Part shown: positions 32,701 to 39,289 of the stretch, one piece after another
Numbering within the stretch: the first letter of the stretch is position 1
How the letters are laid out: each line of letters opens with the position of its first letter
Assembly (NCBI RefSeq): GCF_050699915.1
Contig: NZ_JBOHGA010000002.1
Coordinates: forward strand, 14,321 to 78,320
Source: Actinophytocola sp050699915
GTDB taxonomy: Bacteria > Actinomycetota > Actinomycetes > Mycobacteriales > Pseudonocardiaceae
Reading direction: 5' to 3'
Length of the DNA: 64,000 nucleotides
Notes under the pieces: model-generated
Told to the model about the DNA's origin: nothing
The model's database searches: none
The model's input: only the letters and a program-made list of their open reading frames with translations
Program-made: the position numbers and the translations under genes

Positions 32701-33054
32701 ACGGGCGGCGTCGGCGAACCGGACCACCCCGTACATGCCGTCGTGGTCGGTCAGCGCGAGCGCGTCCAACCGCGCCCGGGCGGCCTCCTCGACGAGCTGC
32801 TCCGGATGCGAGGCGCCGTCCAGGAAGCTGAAGTTCGAGTGCACGTGCAGCTCGGCGTACGGGACCCGAGGCAGGCCCGAGCACACGTCGTCCCAGTCAT
32901 GCCGCTCGACCAGGTCCGGCGGCGGACCCGGGTAGCCCTCCCGCTGCCGCGACCACGCCGGCCCGTCCCCGCCATCCCCGGGCGGCGCCTCCACCCGCCC
33001 GGACAGCGCCCGCTCCAGCTCCGACCACGACCGCCCGCCGCTGTGAAACCCCAC
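29734..33054 (-). CDS. dnaE2: Error-prone DNA polymerase DnaE2
   Basis: 1106 residues. PHP domain opens with YAELHVHSNFSFLDGA; polymerase active-site acidic residues are in PPDIDVDIESDRREE; RAMGAKRSRAKMERLRDRF and EAFSGYGFPEAHSMSFALIVYAS are conserved C-family segments. Start chosen at the GTG (33054) giving VGFHSGGRSWSELERAL, which matches the usual DnaE2 N-terminus; the ATG at 33126 would place the LexA box inside the coding sequence. DnaE2 performs damage-induced translesion synthesis with ImuA'/ImuB, whose genes are not adjacent here. Controlled by the SOS box at 33100-33115. Confidence 0.95.
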   Translation of the reverse strand: MGFHSGGRSWSELERALSGRVEAPPGDGGDGPAWSRQREGYPGPPPDLVERHDWDDVCSGLPRVPYAELHVHSNFSFLDGASHPEQLVEEAARARLDALALTDHDGMYGVVRFADAARELGMRTVYGSELSLGLSAPQNGVADPEGQHLLLLGREVEGYRRLCRVISNAHLRGAEKGRPVYDVEEIVDELAGHSVVLTGCRKGAVRRALFTSGPAAAWARLRRLVGWFGRANVMVELIDHGYPLDTTHNDLLAAIADDLDVGVIASNNVHYAQPSDGHLAAAVAAVRARRSLDELDGWLPPAPTAYVRTGEEMSRRFRRHPSAVQRAALLGLECAFDLKLVAPELPPFPVPSGHTEITWLRELVAQGAARRYGPRAADPKAYTQLAHELGIIEELNFPGYFLVVWDIVEFCRRNDILAQGRGSAANSAVCYALGITNADPVKWGLLFERFLASERDGPPDIDVDIESDRREEAIQYVYAKHGRRHAAQVANVVTYRARSAVRDMAKALGYSLGQQDTWSKQIDRWGPVAKVAADEEHPIPQDVLALAHQIGDTPRHLGIHSGGMVICDRPVSEVVPVEHARMADRTVLQWDKDDCAQIGLVKFDLLGLGMLSAIHYAVDLVAEHEGVDVDIANFDLADPKVYDMLCAADAVGVFQVESRAQLGTLPRLRPREFYDLVVEVALIRPGPIQGGSVHPYIRRRNDEPWEHAHPLLAGALDRTLGVPLFQEQVMQMAVDVADFTAAEADQLRRAMGAKRSRAKMERLRDRFYAGAAANGITGELADLIYTQVEAFSGYGFPEAHSMSFALIVYASAHLKLYHPAAFCAGLLRAQPMGFYSPQSLVADARRHGVVTLGPDINASLTHATVEPDPDSTGGVAVRLGLGSVRHLGDDPAQTLVDERANGPYRDMEDVGRRTVLTEPQLEALATAGAFSAFGPDRRQALWTAGAVARDRPHYLPGTATAGTAPGLPGMSAIELTVADVWATGITPDHHPVQFLREQLDRLGAVPTAAVTEIPDGTRILVGGAVTHRQRPATAGGITFLNLEDETGMLNIVCSPGLWTRHRRLAREATALLVRGVLQNNAGAASLNADQLQPLDLHTAHRSRDFR

Positions 33055-33099
33055 CCGCCGCTCCCGCCCCGGACCACGTCGCCGAGGGGAAGCCAGCGA

Positions 33100-33115
33100 T
33101 CGAACATGTGTTCGA
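33100..33115. promoter_or_regulatory. LexA-binding SOS box of dnaE2
   Basis: TCGAACATGTGTTCGA is a perfect palindrome matching the actinobacterial/mycobacterial SOS consensus TCGAAC-N4-GTTCGA. It lies 46 bp upstream of the chosen dnaE2 start, where LexA would block transcription until DNA damage. The divergent crotonase gene begins about 75 bp away on the other side. Confidence 0.9.
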
Positions 33116-33188
33116 AGTATGTGCACGGGCCGACCCGTTCGTCAACACGCCGGTTGCACCGGGGCCGTCGGATGGCTAAAAGGTGACC

Positions 33189-34076
33189 ATGGCCTACGAA
33201 ACGATCCTCCTCGACGTGACGAGCCCGGTAGCGACGATCACGCTGAACCGGCCGGACCAGCTGAACACGATCGTGCCGCCGATGCCGGAGGAGTTCGAGA
33301 ACGCCATCACCAGCGCGGTGAACGACAGCTCGGTGAAGGTGATCGTCGTGCGCGGCGCCGGTCGGGCGTTCTGCGCCGGCTACGACTTCGGCGACGGGTT
33401 CCACCACTGGGACGACGTCTTCACCACCGACGGCAAATGGGACCCGGGCAAGGACTTCCAGGGCGCCTTCGGCTTCGGGCCGACCCAGCGGTTCATGTCG
33501 ATGTGGCGGTGCCCCAAGCCGGTGATCGCCCAGGTGCACGGCTGGTGCGTCGGCGGCGGCAGCGACACCGCGCTGTGCGCCGACCTCGTCATCGCGGCCG
33601 ACGACGCCCAGATCGGCACGCCGTACTCGCGGATGTGGGGCGCCTACCTGTCCGGCATGTGGATCTACCGGCTCGGCCTGACCCGGGCGAAGGAGTACGC
33701 GCTCACCGGCAAACCGCTCAGCGGCGCCGAGGCCGCCGACATCGGACTGATCAACAAGGCCGTGCCGTTCGAGGAGCTCGAGGCCGAGGTCGCCGCCACG
33801 GCCACCCGACTGGCCAGCATCCCGGCCTCCCAGCTGGCGGCGATGAAGCTGATCGTCAACCAGGCCTACGACAACATGGGCCTGGCCTCCACGCAGACCC
33901 TCGGTCCGATCCTGGACGGCCTCATGCGCAACACCCCCGACGCCCACCGGTTCATCGAGCTGGCCGAGACCGACGGCGTCCGCGCCGCGGTCGCCCGCCG
34001 CGACGGCCCGTTCGGCGACTACAGCCAGGCCCCGGCCGACGGCAAGCCCGACCCCGGCCACGTCATCGAACCCTGA
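33189..34076 (+). CDS. Enoyl-CoA hydratase/isomerase (crotonase) family protein
   Basis: 295 residues. VATITLNRPDQLNTI, GAGRAFCAGYDFGD (oxyanion-hole loop 1) and VIAQVHGWCVGGGSDTALCADLVIAADDAQIG (oxyanion loop 2, shown in part) are standard crotonase motifs. The position of the usual catalytic Glu after G-G-G-S/C is Asp/Thr here (GGGSDTALC), so hydratase activity is uncertain. ATG at 33189 with AAAAGG upstream; a GTG two codons earlier is possible. Lies divergent from dnaE2. Likely fatty-acid or CoA-ester metabolism. Confidence 0.88.
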   Translation: MAYETILLDVTSPVATITLNRPDQLNTIVPPMPEEFENAITSAVNDSSVKVIVVRGAGRAFCAGYDFGDGFHHWDDVFTTDGKWDPGKDFQGAFGFGPTQRFMSMWRCPKPVIAQVHGWCVGGGSDTALCADLVIAADDAQIGTPYSRMWGAYLSGMWIYRLGLTRAKEYALTGKPLSGAEAADIGLINKAVPFEELEAEVAATATRLASIPASQLAAMKLIVNQAYDNMGLASTQTLGPILDGLMRNTPDAHRFIELAETDGVRAAVARRDGPFGDYSQAPADGKPDPGHVIEP

Positions 34077-34097
34077 CCTCGGCTCGGGCCGCGGGTG

Positions 34098-35132
34098 TCA
34101 CACCGTGATGACGATCTTTCCGTGGGCGTGACCCTCGACCATGTGCTGGATGGCCGCGGGAGTCTCGCTCAGCGGAAAGGTCCGCTCGACGGCCGGCGTG
34201 ACGGTGCCGGACTCGACGAGCTCGGTGAGCGCGACCAGGTCGCGCGCGTTCTCCGAGCTGGCGAGCATGCGTAGGTTCTGGCCGACGAACAGCGACAGCA
34301 CGGGCGCCCGGAGGGAGCGGTCGAAGCCGCCGAGCCACCGGCCACCGGTCTCCGACCCGACGATGACCAACGTGCCGTGGGGCGTGAGGGCGCGCCGAAG
34401 GTGGGTCAACGAGCGGTGCCCGCCGATGTCGAGGATGACGTCGTAGCGTTGCCCTCGAGAGGTGATGTCCTCGCGCGTGTAGTCGATGACATGGTCGGCG
34501 CCGAGGGACCGGACGAGGTCCAGCTTGGCTGTCCGGCACACACCGGTGACCTCCGCGCCGAAGGCCTTGGCGATCTGCACGGCGAACGTCCCCACGCCGC
34601 CGGACGCGCCGATGACCAGGACGTGCTGTCCAGCCTGTACTCGCCCGCTGTCGCGAAGGCCCTGTAGGGCGGTGAGAGCGGAGATGGGGGCGGCGGCGGC
34701 CTGTTCGTAGCTGAGGTTCTTCGGCTTCGGGGCGATCTTGTGCTGCTTGACGACGGCGTACTCGGCGAAGCTGCCCTCGGCGATGCCGTACACGTCGTCA
34801 CCCGGCCGCACGGCTGTCACGTCGTTGCCGACGGCCTCGACGCGCCCGGCGAACTCCGCGCCTCGGACGCGTGTCTTGGGTGTCCGAACCCCGTAGCCCG
34901 CCAGCCGAAGCGGGTAGGGGAGGCCGGCCATGATGTGCCAGACGCCGCGGTCCACGCCGGCCGCGTGCACCCGCACCAGCACCTCGTCGTCGGCGATCTC
35001 GGGCCGGCCGATCTCGGCGAGCCGCAGGACGTCCAGGGCCTCGCCGTACTCGTCCTGGACGATCGCGCGCATCGTCTGCGCCTCGGCCGCGGGTGGTGCC
35101 GCCGCCGGTCTGCTGCTCTGCTCGGTACCCAT
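34098..35132 (-). CDS. MDR-family NAD(P)-dependent alcohol dehydrogenase/quinone oxidoreductase
   Basis: 344 residues. GroES-like N-domain with DDEVLVRVHAAGVDRGVWH and VRGAEFAGRVEAVG; Rossmann domain with VLVIGASGGVGTFAVQIAK. It lacks the zinc-ligand cysteines, so it belongs to the zinc-independent quinone-oxidoreductase-like branch. Divergent from the TetR gene at 35222, with three palindromic operators between them, so its expression is almost certainly controlled by that repressor, probably in answer to a small lipophilic or electrophilic compound. Confidence 0.9.
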   Translation of the reverse strand: MGTEQSSRPAAAPPAAEAQTMRAIVQDEYGEALDVLRLAEIGRPEIADDEVLVRVHAAGVDRGVWHIMAGLPYPLRLAGYGVRTPKTRVRGAEFAGRVEAVGNDVTAVRPGDDVYGIAEGSFAEYAVVKQHKIAPKPKNLSYEQAAAAPISALTALQGLRDSGRVQAGQHVLVIGASGGVGTFAVQIAKAFGAEVTGVCRTAKLDLVRSLGADHVIDYTREDITSRGQRYDVILDIGGHRSLTHLRRALTPHGTLVIVGSETGGRWLGGFDRSLRAPVLSLFVGQNLRMLASSENARDLVALTELVESGTVTPAVERTFPLSETPAAIQHMVEGHAHGKIVITV

Positions 35133-35145
35133 TCTCTCTCACTCC

Positions 35146-35189
35146 CTTACGTTGTAAGCTTACGTCGTAAGGTACGCTTACACTGTAAG
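35146..35189. promoter_or_regulatory. Triple TetR-type operator array
   Basis: Three 13-bp palindromes of form CTTAC-N3-GTAAG: CTTACGTTGTAAG (35146-35158), CTTACGTCGTAAG (35159-35171, directly abutting) and CTTACACTGTAAG (35177-35189). They lie between the divergent oxidoreductase and TetR genes, covering the positions expected for both promoters, so autoregulation and repression of the oxidoreductase are likely. Confidence 0.85.
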
Positions 35190-35221
35190 CAAGTCAAGGT
35201 GACGAAGGCGGGAGTAGGCGG

Positions 35222-35887
35222 ATGACCGACCCGGGCGCGCAGCGTCGAGGCCGTTTGAACCGGGACCGGGTACTGCGTGCCGCGGTGGCCCTGGCGGACG
35301 CGAGTGGGATCGAGTCGCTCACCATGCGCAAGCTGGGCGTGGAGCTGGGTGTCGAGGCGATGTCGCTGTACCGGCACGTGGCCAACAAGGGCGACCTGGT
35401 CGACGGCATGATCGACATCGTCTTCGGCGAGATCGACCTACCCGCCGACGGCACCGCCTGGCGCCCGGCCATGCGCGCACGGGCGATCTCGGCCCGCGCG
35501 GCCATGTCGCGGCATCGCTGGGCGGTCGGTCGCATGGAGTCCCGCACCACGCCCGGCGCCGCGACACTGCGCCACCACGACGCCGTGCTCGGCATCCTGC
35601 GGGCGGCGGGGTTCTCGGTCCCGTTGGCCGCGCACGCCTACTCCGTCCTGGACAGCTACATCTACGGCTTCGCGATCCAGGAGCCGAGCCTTCCCTTCGA
35701 AGCCGGAGACGACATGGCGAAGGTGACCCAGGCGATCATGGCGAGGTTCGCCTCCGGCGAGTATCCCCACCTCACCGAGATCGCCGTCGAGCACGTCCTG
35801 CAGCCCGGGTACGACTACGGCGACGAGTTCGAGTACGGACTGGACCTCATCCTCGACGGTCTCGAACGAGCGCTCCGCACGAGCTGA
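35222..35887 (+). CDS. TetR-family transcriptional repressor
   Basis: 221 residues. The N-terminal helix-turn-helix is clear: LNRDRVLRAAVALADASGIESLTMRKLGVELG (part), then VEAMSLYRHVANKGDLVDGM. The C-terminal part resembles the TetR_C effector domain of tetracycline-repressor-like proteins. The gene diverges from the MDR oxidoreductase and is preceded by three CTTAC-N3-GTAAG sites. Effector unknown. Convergent with the J-domain gene, whose stop lies 17 bp beyond. Confidence 0.93.
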   Translation: MTDPGAQRRGRLNRDRVLRAAVALADASGIESLTMRKLGVELGVEAMSLYRHVANKGDLVDGMIDIVFGEIDLPADGTAWRPAMRARAISARAAMSRHRWAVGRMESRTTPGAATLRHHDAVLGILRAAGFSVPLAAHAYSVLDSYIYGFAIQEPSLPFEAGDDMAKVTQAIMARFASGEYPHLTEIAVEHVLQPGYDYGDEFEYGLDLILDGLERALRTS

Positions 35888-35904
35888 CCGACGAACCAGG
35901 ACTG

Positions 35905-37035
35905 TCAGTCGGGTGAGATCACCAGGCGGAGCAGGTTTCGGAAGGCGTCACGGTCCACTGTGCACTGTTCGGCCGCGAGCCAGCCGCCGACCTCGTGGAC
36001 GAACCGCTCCGGCGTCATCGACGGGACCTCGCTCGGGTCGTCGCCCACCGTGATCTCGCCCGCGCGGCGGGGATGGAGCAGCAGCACGCCGCGGAGCTCG
36101 AGACCCGGAAACCGGGTGCGGTACGCGTCGATCCAGTCCGGCAGCCGGGCCGCGCCGCCGCGGAACCGGTGGCCGTTGCGCAGCAGGTCGCCCTCGTCGT
36201 CGACGTCGTAGTGGCCGGGCAGCCACAGCTTCGACTCGACCAGCACCAGCCGGCGGCCGCACAGCACCGCGTGGTCGATGTCGGCGAACACGGAGCCGGT
36301 CTCCGCCGCCAGTCCGTGGAAGATCCGGACCCCGGGGATGCGTGCCAGGTACCGGTCGAGCAGCTCCGCGGTGAGTCGCTCGGCCACCTCGTCCACCTCG
36401 GCGCCCGGGCCGCCGAACACCACCCGGGTGCCGAACTCCGCGGTGAACTCCCGGTCGACCCTGCTGGCCGCGAGGTGCCGCCGGGCGAGGACCACAAGGG
36501 CCGCGGCCGAACCGGCGAGCAGCAGCCACCACACGACCAGCACCGTGACCGGCGGGGAGACCAGCACCTGCACCAGGAGCAGCACGACCCAGCCACCCGC
36601 CGCGGCCAGCACCACGGCGCGGTCGGGCCGGGCGGGCGGGAGCAGCGCGGTCCGATCCGTCGCGCGCACCTCGTCCCACCACGCGATCGCGTCGGTGGAG
36701 AGGGTGGGCAGCGTAGGGGTGAAGGCGGGGTCCTCCCGGCGCCGCGCGGCTCGCCGGGGCGGCTCGTCCGCGCCGGTGTCGTACCTGCCGTTGTGCCTGT
36801 CGCGGTCGTGCTGGTCGCGGTCGTGCTGGTCGTCGTGTCCGCCGTCGTCGTACTCGTCGCGGCGTTCGGGGTCGGTCAGGGTCTCGTACGCCTCGCGCAG
36901 GAGTCGGAACGTCCCCGCCGTGCCGCCCGCGTCGGGGTGCATCACCTTGGCGAGCGACCGGTACGCCGACCTGATCTGGGCGGCGGACGCGTTGCGAGCC
37001 ACCCCGAGGAGCTCGTAGTAGTCGACCCCGCGCAC
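35905..37035 (-). CDS. Membrane-anchored J-domain protein with NERD-type nuclease-related domain
   Basis: 376 residues with an unusual domain chain. J domain 1-65 (VDYYELLGVARNASAAQIR, HPD present in KVMHPDAGG) for Hsp70 recruitment; a His/Asp/Arg-rich linker 66-85; two adjacent membrane helices about 138-182; then a C-terminal NERD-like region with VFADIDHAVLCGRRLVLVESKLW, where the D and E-x-K pattern matches PD-(D/E)xK nuclease folds. GTG start at 37035. Both termini are predicted cytoplasmic. Function unknown; chaperone-coupled nucleic-acid handling at the membrane is speculation. Confidence 0.8.
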   Translation of the reverse strand: MRGVDYYELLGVARNASAAQIRSAYRSLAKVMHPDAGGTAGTFRLLREAYETLTDPERRDEYDDGGHDDQHDRDQHDRDRHNGRYDTGADEPPRRAARRREDPAFTPTLPTLSTDAIAWWDEVRATDRTALLPPARPDRAVVLAAAGGWVVLLLVQVLVSPPVTVLVVWWLLLAGSAAALVVLARRHLAASRVDREFTAEFGTRVVFGGPGAEVDEVAERLTAELLDRYLARIPGVRIFHGLAAETGSVFADIDHAVLCGRRLVLVESKLWLPGHYDVDDEGDLLRNGHRFRGGAARLPDWIDAYRTRFPGLELRGVLLLHPRRAGEITVGDDPSEVPSMTPERFVHEVGGWLAAEQCTVDRDAFRNLLRLVISPD

Positions 37036-37107
37036 CGCACCGCCCGTCTTCCGCCTGTCGCGCGGGACAGGTTATGCGCCCGACCCGTTCGTGCGTCGTC
37101 CGCCCGT

Positions 37108-38265
37108 CTAGCGACGCCGGTGGGTGTTGAGCCGGGCGGCTTGTCGGGTGAGGTGGTCGCGCTCGGCCAGGTTGGCGGCGTGGTGGGCGGCCTCGGCGTA
37201 GAGCCGTGCCGCCGTCGCGAGGTCGCCGTCGCGTTCGTGGAGGTAGGCGGCCACCGCAGTGTGGCGGGGGAGCGAGTCGTCCAGCGCCGCGAGCGCGGCC
37301 AGCCCGGCGCGCGGTCCGTCGGCCTCGCCGACGGCGACCGCGCGGTTGAGCCGGACGACCGGGCTGTCGGTCAGCCGGGCGAGCTCGTCGTACCACTCGA
37401 CGATCTGCACCCAGTCGGTCTCCTCGGCGGTCTGCGCGTCGGCGTGCAGCGCCGCGATGGCGGCCTGGGCCTGGAACTCGCCCAGTCGGTCGCGGACCAG
37501 CGCCGCCTGCAGGATCTCGACCCCCTCGGCGATCGACTCGGTGTCCCAGCGGCCGCGGTCCTGCTCGGCGAGCGGCACCAGGCTGCCGTCGGGCGTGGTG
37601 CGGGTGGCGCGCCGGGCGTGGTGCAGCAGCATCAGGGCGAGCAACCCGGCCACCTCGGGGTGGTCGATCGCCGCGGCGAGCTGGCGGGTGAGCCGGATGG
37701 CCTCGGCGGCGAGGTCGACGTCGCCGGAGTAGCCCTCGTTGAACACCAGGTAGAGGACGCGCAGCACGGTGGCGACGTCGCCGGGCTGGTCGAGCCGCAC
37801 GCCCGAGACGGTCCGCTTGGCCCGGCTGATGCGCTGCGCCATGGTCGCCTCCGGCACCAGGTAGGCCTGGGCGATCTGGCGGGTGGTCAGCCCGCCGACG
37901 GCGCGCAGCGTGAGCGCGACCGCGGACGACGGCGTCAGCGACGGGTGGGCGCACAGGAAGTACAGCTGAAGGGTCTCGTCGGCGTCCGGCGTGGGCCCGG
38001 GCGCCGGCTCCTCGTCGACGAGGTCCTCCCGGCGGCGGCGCGCGCCGTCCGCGCGGGTCGCGTCGAGGAACCGGCGCCAGGCCACGGTGACCAGCCAGCC
38101 CTTCGGGTCGCGTGGCGGGTCGGCCGGCCAGGTGCGGACCGCCTCGACCAGCGCGTCCTGCACGGCATCCTCCGCCGCCGCGAAGTCGGCTCCGCGGCGG
38201 CAGAGGATGCCGAGCACGTTCGGCGTGAGGCTCCGGAGCAGGGCCTCGTCCATCTGGGACGTCAC
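37108..38265 (-). CDS. ECF42-type RNA polymerase sigma factor with C-terminal TPR-like extension
   Basis: 385 residues. Sigma-2 region RGADFAAAEDAVQDALVEA and GWLVTVAWRRFLDATRA; sigma-4 region LTLRAVGGLTTRQIAQAYLVPEATMAQRISRAK (part). The remaining 200 residues are an alpha-helical repeat extension (DSLPRHTAVAAYLHERDGDLATAARLYAEAA, part) typical of group ECF42, which is controlled by this extension rather than by an anti-sigma factor. The GTG start overlaps the stop of the DGPF-protein gene, the defining neighbour of ECF42. Two upstream promoters fit its recognition pattern, implying autoregulation. Confidence 0.92.
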   Translation of the reverse strand: MTSQMDEALLRSLTPNVLGILCRRGADFAAAEDAVQDALVEAVRTWPADPPRDPKGWLVTVAWRRFLDATRADGARRRREDLVDEEPAPGPTPDADETLQLYFLCAHPSLTPSSAVALTLRAVGGLTTRQIAQAYLVPEATMAQRISRAKRTVSGVRLDQPGDVATVLRVLYLVFNEGYSGDVDLAAEAIRLTRQLAAAIDHPEVAGLLALMLLHHARRATRTTPDGSLVPLAEQDRGRWDTESIAEGVEILQAALVRDRLGEFQAQAAIAALHADAQTAEETDWVQIVEWYDELARLTDSPVVRLNRAVAVGEADGPRAGLAALAALDDSLPRHTAVAAYLHERDGDLATAARLYAEAAHHAANLAERDHLTRQAARLNTHRRR

Positions 38266-38669
38266 TCCATGATGATGGGCGGCGAGCCGTAGAACGGGCG
38301 CAGCTCGAGCCACTCGTGGATCGGCTTCCCGCCCGCGCCCGGCGCCGCGGACAGCTCGCCGGCCAGCTCCACTGCCCGCTCGTAGCTGTCGACGTCGATG
38401 ATCGTCCAGCCGGCGATGAGATCCTTCGTCTCGGCGAACGGGCCGTCGGTGACCGGCGGGCGACCCTCGCCGTCGAACCGGACGAACGTGCCCTCGGGGG
38501 ACAGCGCCTGGTGCTCGACGAACTCGCCGGTCTCCTCCAGCCGGGTCGCGAAGTCGCGCATGTACTGCACGTGCGCCGTGATCTCTTCCGGCGTCCACTG
38601 TTCCATCGGCACGTCGTTGGCCGCCGCCGGCGCGCCGCGGTAGTGCTTGAGCAGCAGGTACTTGGGCAT
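38262..38669 (-). CDS. YCII/DGPF-domain protein, partner of the ECF sigma factor
   Basis: 135 residues of the YCII-related family. MPKYLLLKHYRG opens the ferredoxin-like fold and VTDGPFAETKDLIAGW carries the DGPF motif that names the family. Such genes co-occur with ECF42 sigma factors; biochemical role is unknown. Its stop overlaps the sigma-factor start by GTGA. A promoter of the form TGTCGA-N17-CGTC sits about 50 bp upstream. Confidence 0.92.
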   Translation of the reverse strand: MPKYLLLKHYRGAPAAANDVPMEQWTPEEITAHVQYMRDFATRLEETGEFVEHQALSPEGTFVRFDGEGRPPVTDGPFAETKDLIAGWTIIDVDSYERAVELAGELSAAPGAGGKPIHEWLELRPFYGSPPIIME

Positions 38670-38719
38670 CGTCTTCTCCTAGATCTGGTTCGACCCATTC
38701 TGGTCGCGTTCACCGCGGG

Positions 38720-38746
38720 GACGGAGCCGGCCGCGGGTTCTCGACA
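38720..38746 (-). promoter_or_regulatory. ECF42-type promoter of the DGPF/sigma operon
   Basis: On the minus strand TGTCGA (38746-38741), 17 bp, CGTC (38723-38720). This matches the ECF42 consensus as I recall it (TGTCGA with CGA/TC) and equals the element at 39230-39256 in motif, spacing and the flanking GCTCCGTCCCC. Confidence 0.8.
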
Positions 38747-38751
38747 TCACC

Positions 38752-39189
38752 TCACGAGATCGTTTCCGCCAGTTCGACGATGATCCCCGCGGGGCCGCGG
38801 ACGTAGCAGAGCCAGTAGCTGTCCTCGTACCGGACCAGCTCGCCCACCAGCTCGGCGCCGTGCGGCCGCAGTCGGTCGAGGACGTCGTGGAGGTCGTCCA
38901 CCGCGAACAGGAGGTGCCGGATGCCGGGCGTGTTCGCCGGCGCGTGTGGGTCGCCGGCCGGACCCGACGGCGCGTGGTACCTGCACAGCTCGAGGCGTGT
39001 TCGGGTGTCCGGGACCCGCATCATCGCGATGTCCGACCGGACGCCTTCGAGCCCGTTGATGAGATCCACCACGCGGCCCTCGACCGTCGCCTCGCCCTCC
39101 AGCTCGAGCCCGAGCTCGACGAAGAACGCCACCGCGGCCGCGAGGTCGTCGACGACGACGCCGACGTGTTCCATCCCTAGGATCGTCAC
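38752..39189 (-). CDS. Glyoxalase/VOC-family protein in the ECF42 regulon
   Basis: 145 residues with two beta-alpha-beta-beta-beta repeats: MEHVGVVVDDLAAAVAFFVELG and GIRHLLFAVDDLHDVLDRLR, ending in GPAGIIVELAE, where His/Glu positions of a VOC metal site are visible. The GTG at 39189 was chosen because GGGAG lies eight bases upstream and because the longer frame from 39279 would contain the promoter at 39230-39256. Its own ECF promoter and position before the DGPF-sigma pair suggest it is a target gene. Substrate unknown. Confidence 0.85.
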   Translation of the reverse strand: MTILGMEHVGVVVDDLAAAVAFFVELGLELEGEATVEGRVVDLINGLEGVRSDIAMMRVPDTRTRLELCRYHAPSGPAGDPHAPANTPGIRHLLFAVDDLHDVLDRLRPHGAELVGELVRYEDSYWLCYVRGPAGIIVELAETIS

Positions 39190-39229
39190 TGGAGTTCTCC
39201 CTCTTCGGATCGTGACAGGACACCCCGGG

Positions 39230-39256
39230 GACGGAGCTGTGCGCGGCACTTCGACA
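39230..39256 (-). promoter_or_regulatory. ECF42-type promoter of the VOC gene
   Basis: Minus-strand TGTCGA (39256-39251), 17 bp, CGTC (39233-39230), about 40 bp before the VOC gene start. Same motif and spacing as the promoter at 38720-38746. Confidence 0.8.
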
Positions 39257-39289
39257 CGGCCGACTGTGACCTGTGCCACAGCGTGCGCG

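Noticed and set aside
29734..33054. DnaE2 as a self-resistance gene of the adjacent cluster
   Set aside because: It is a widespread SOS-controlled gene with its own LexA box and lies beyond unrelated genes; proximity alone is not evidence.
35948..38713. 921-codon minus-strand ORF across the J-domain and sigma-factor genes
   Set aside because: Shadow frame; both underlying genes have strong domain motifs in other frames.
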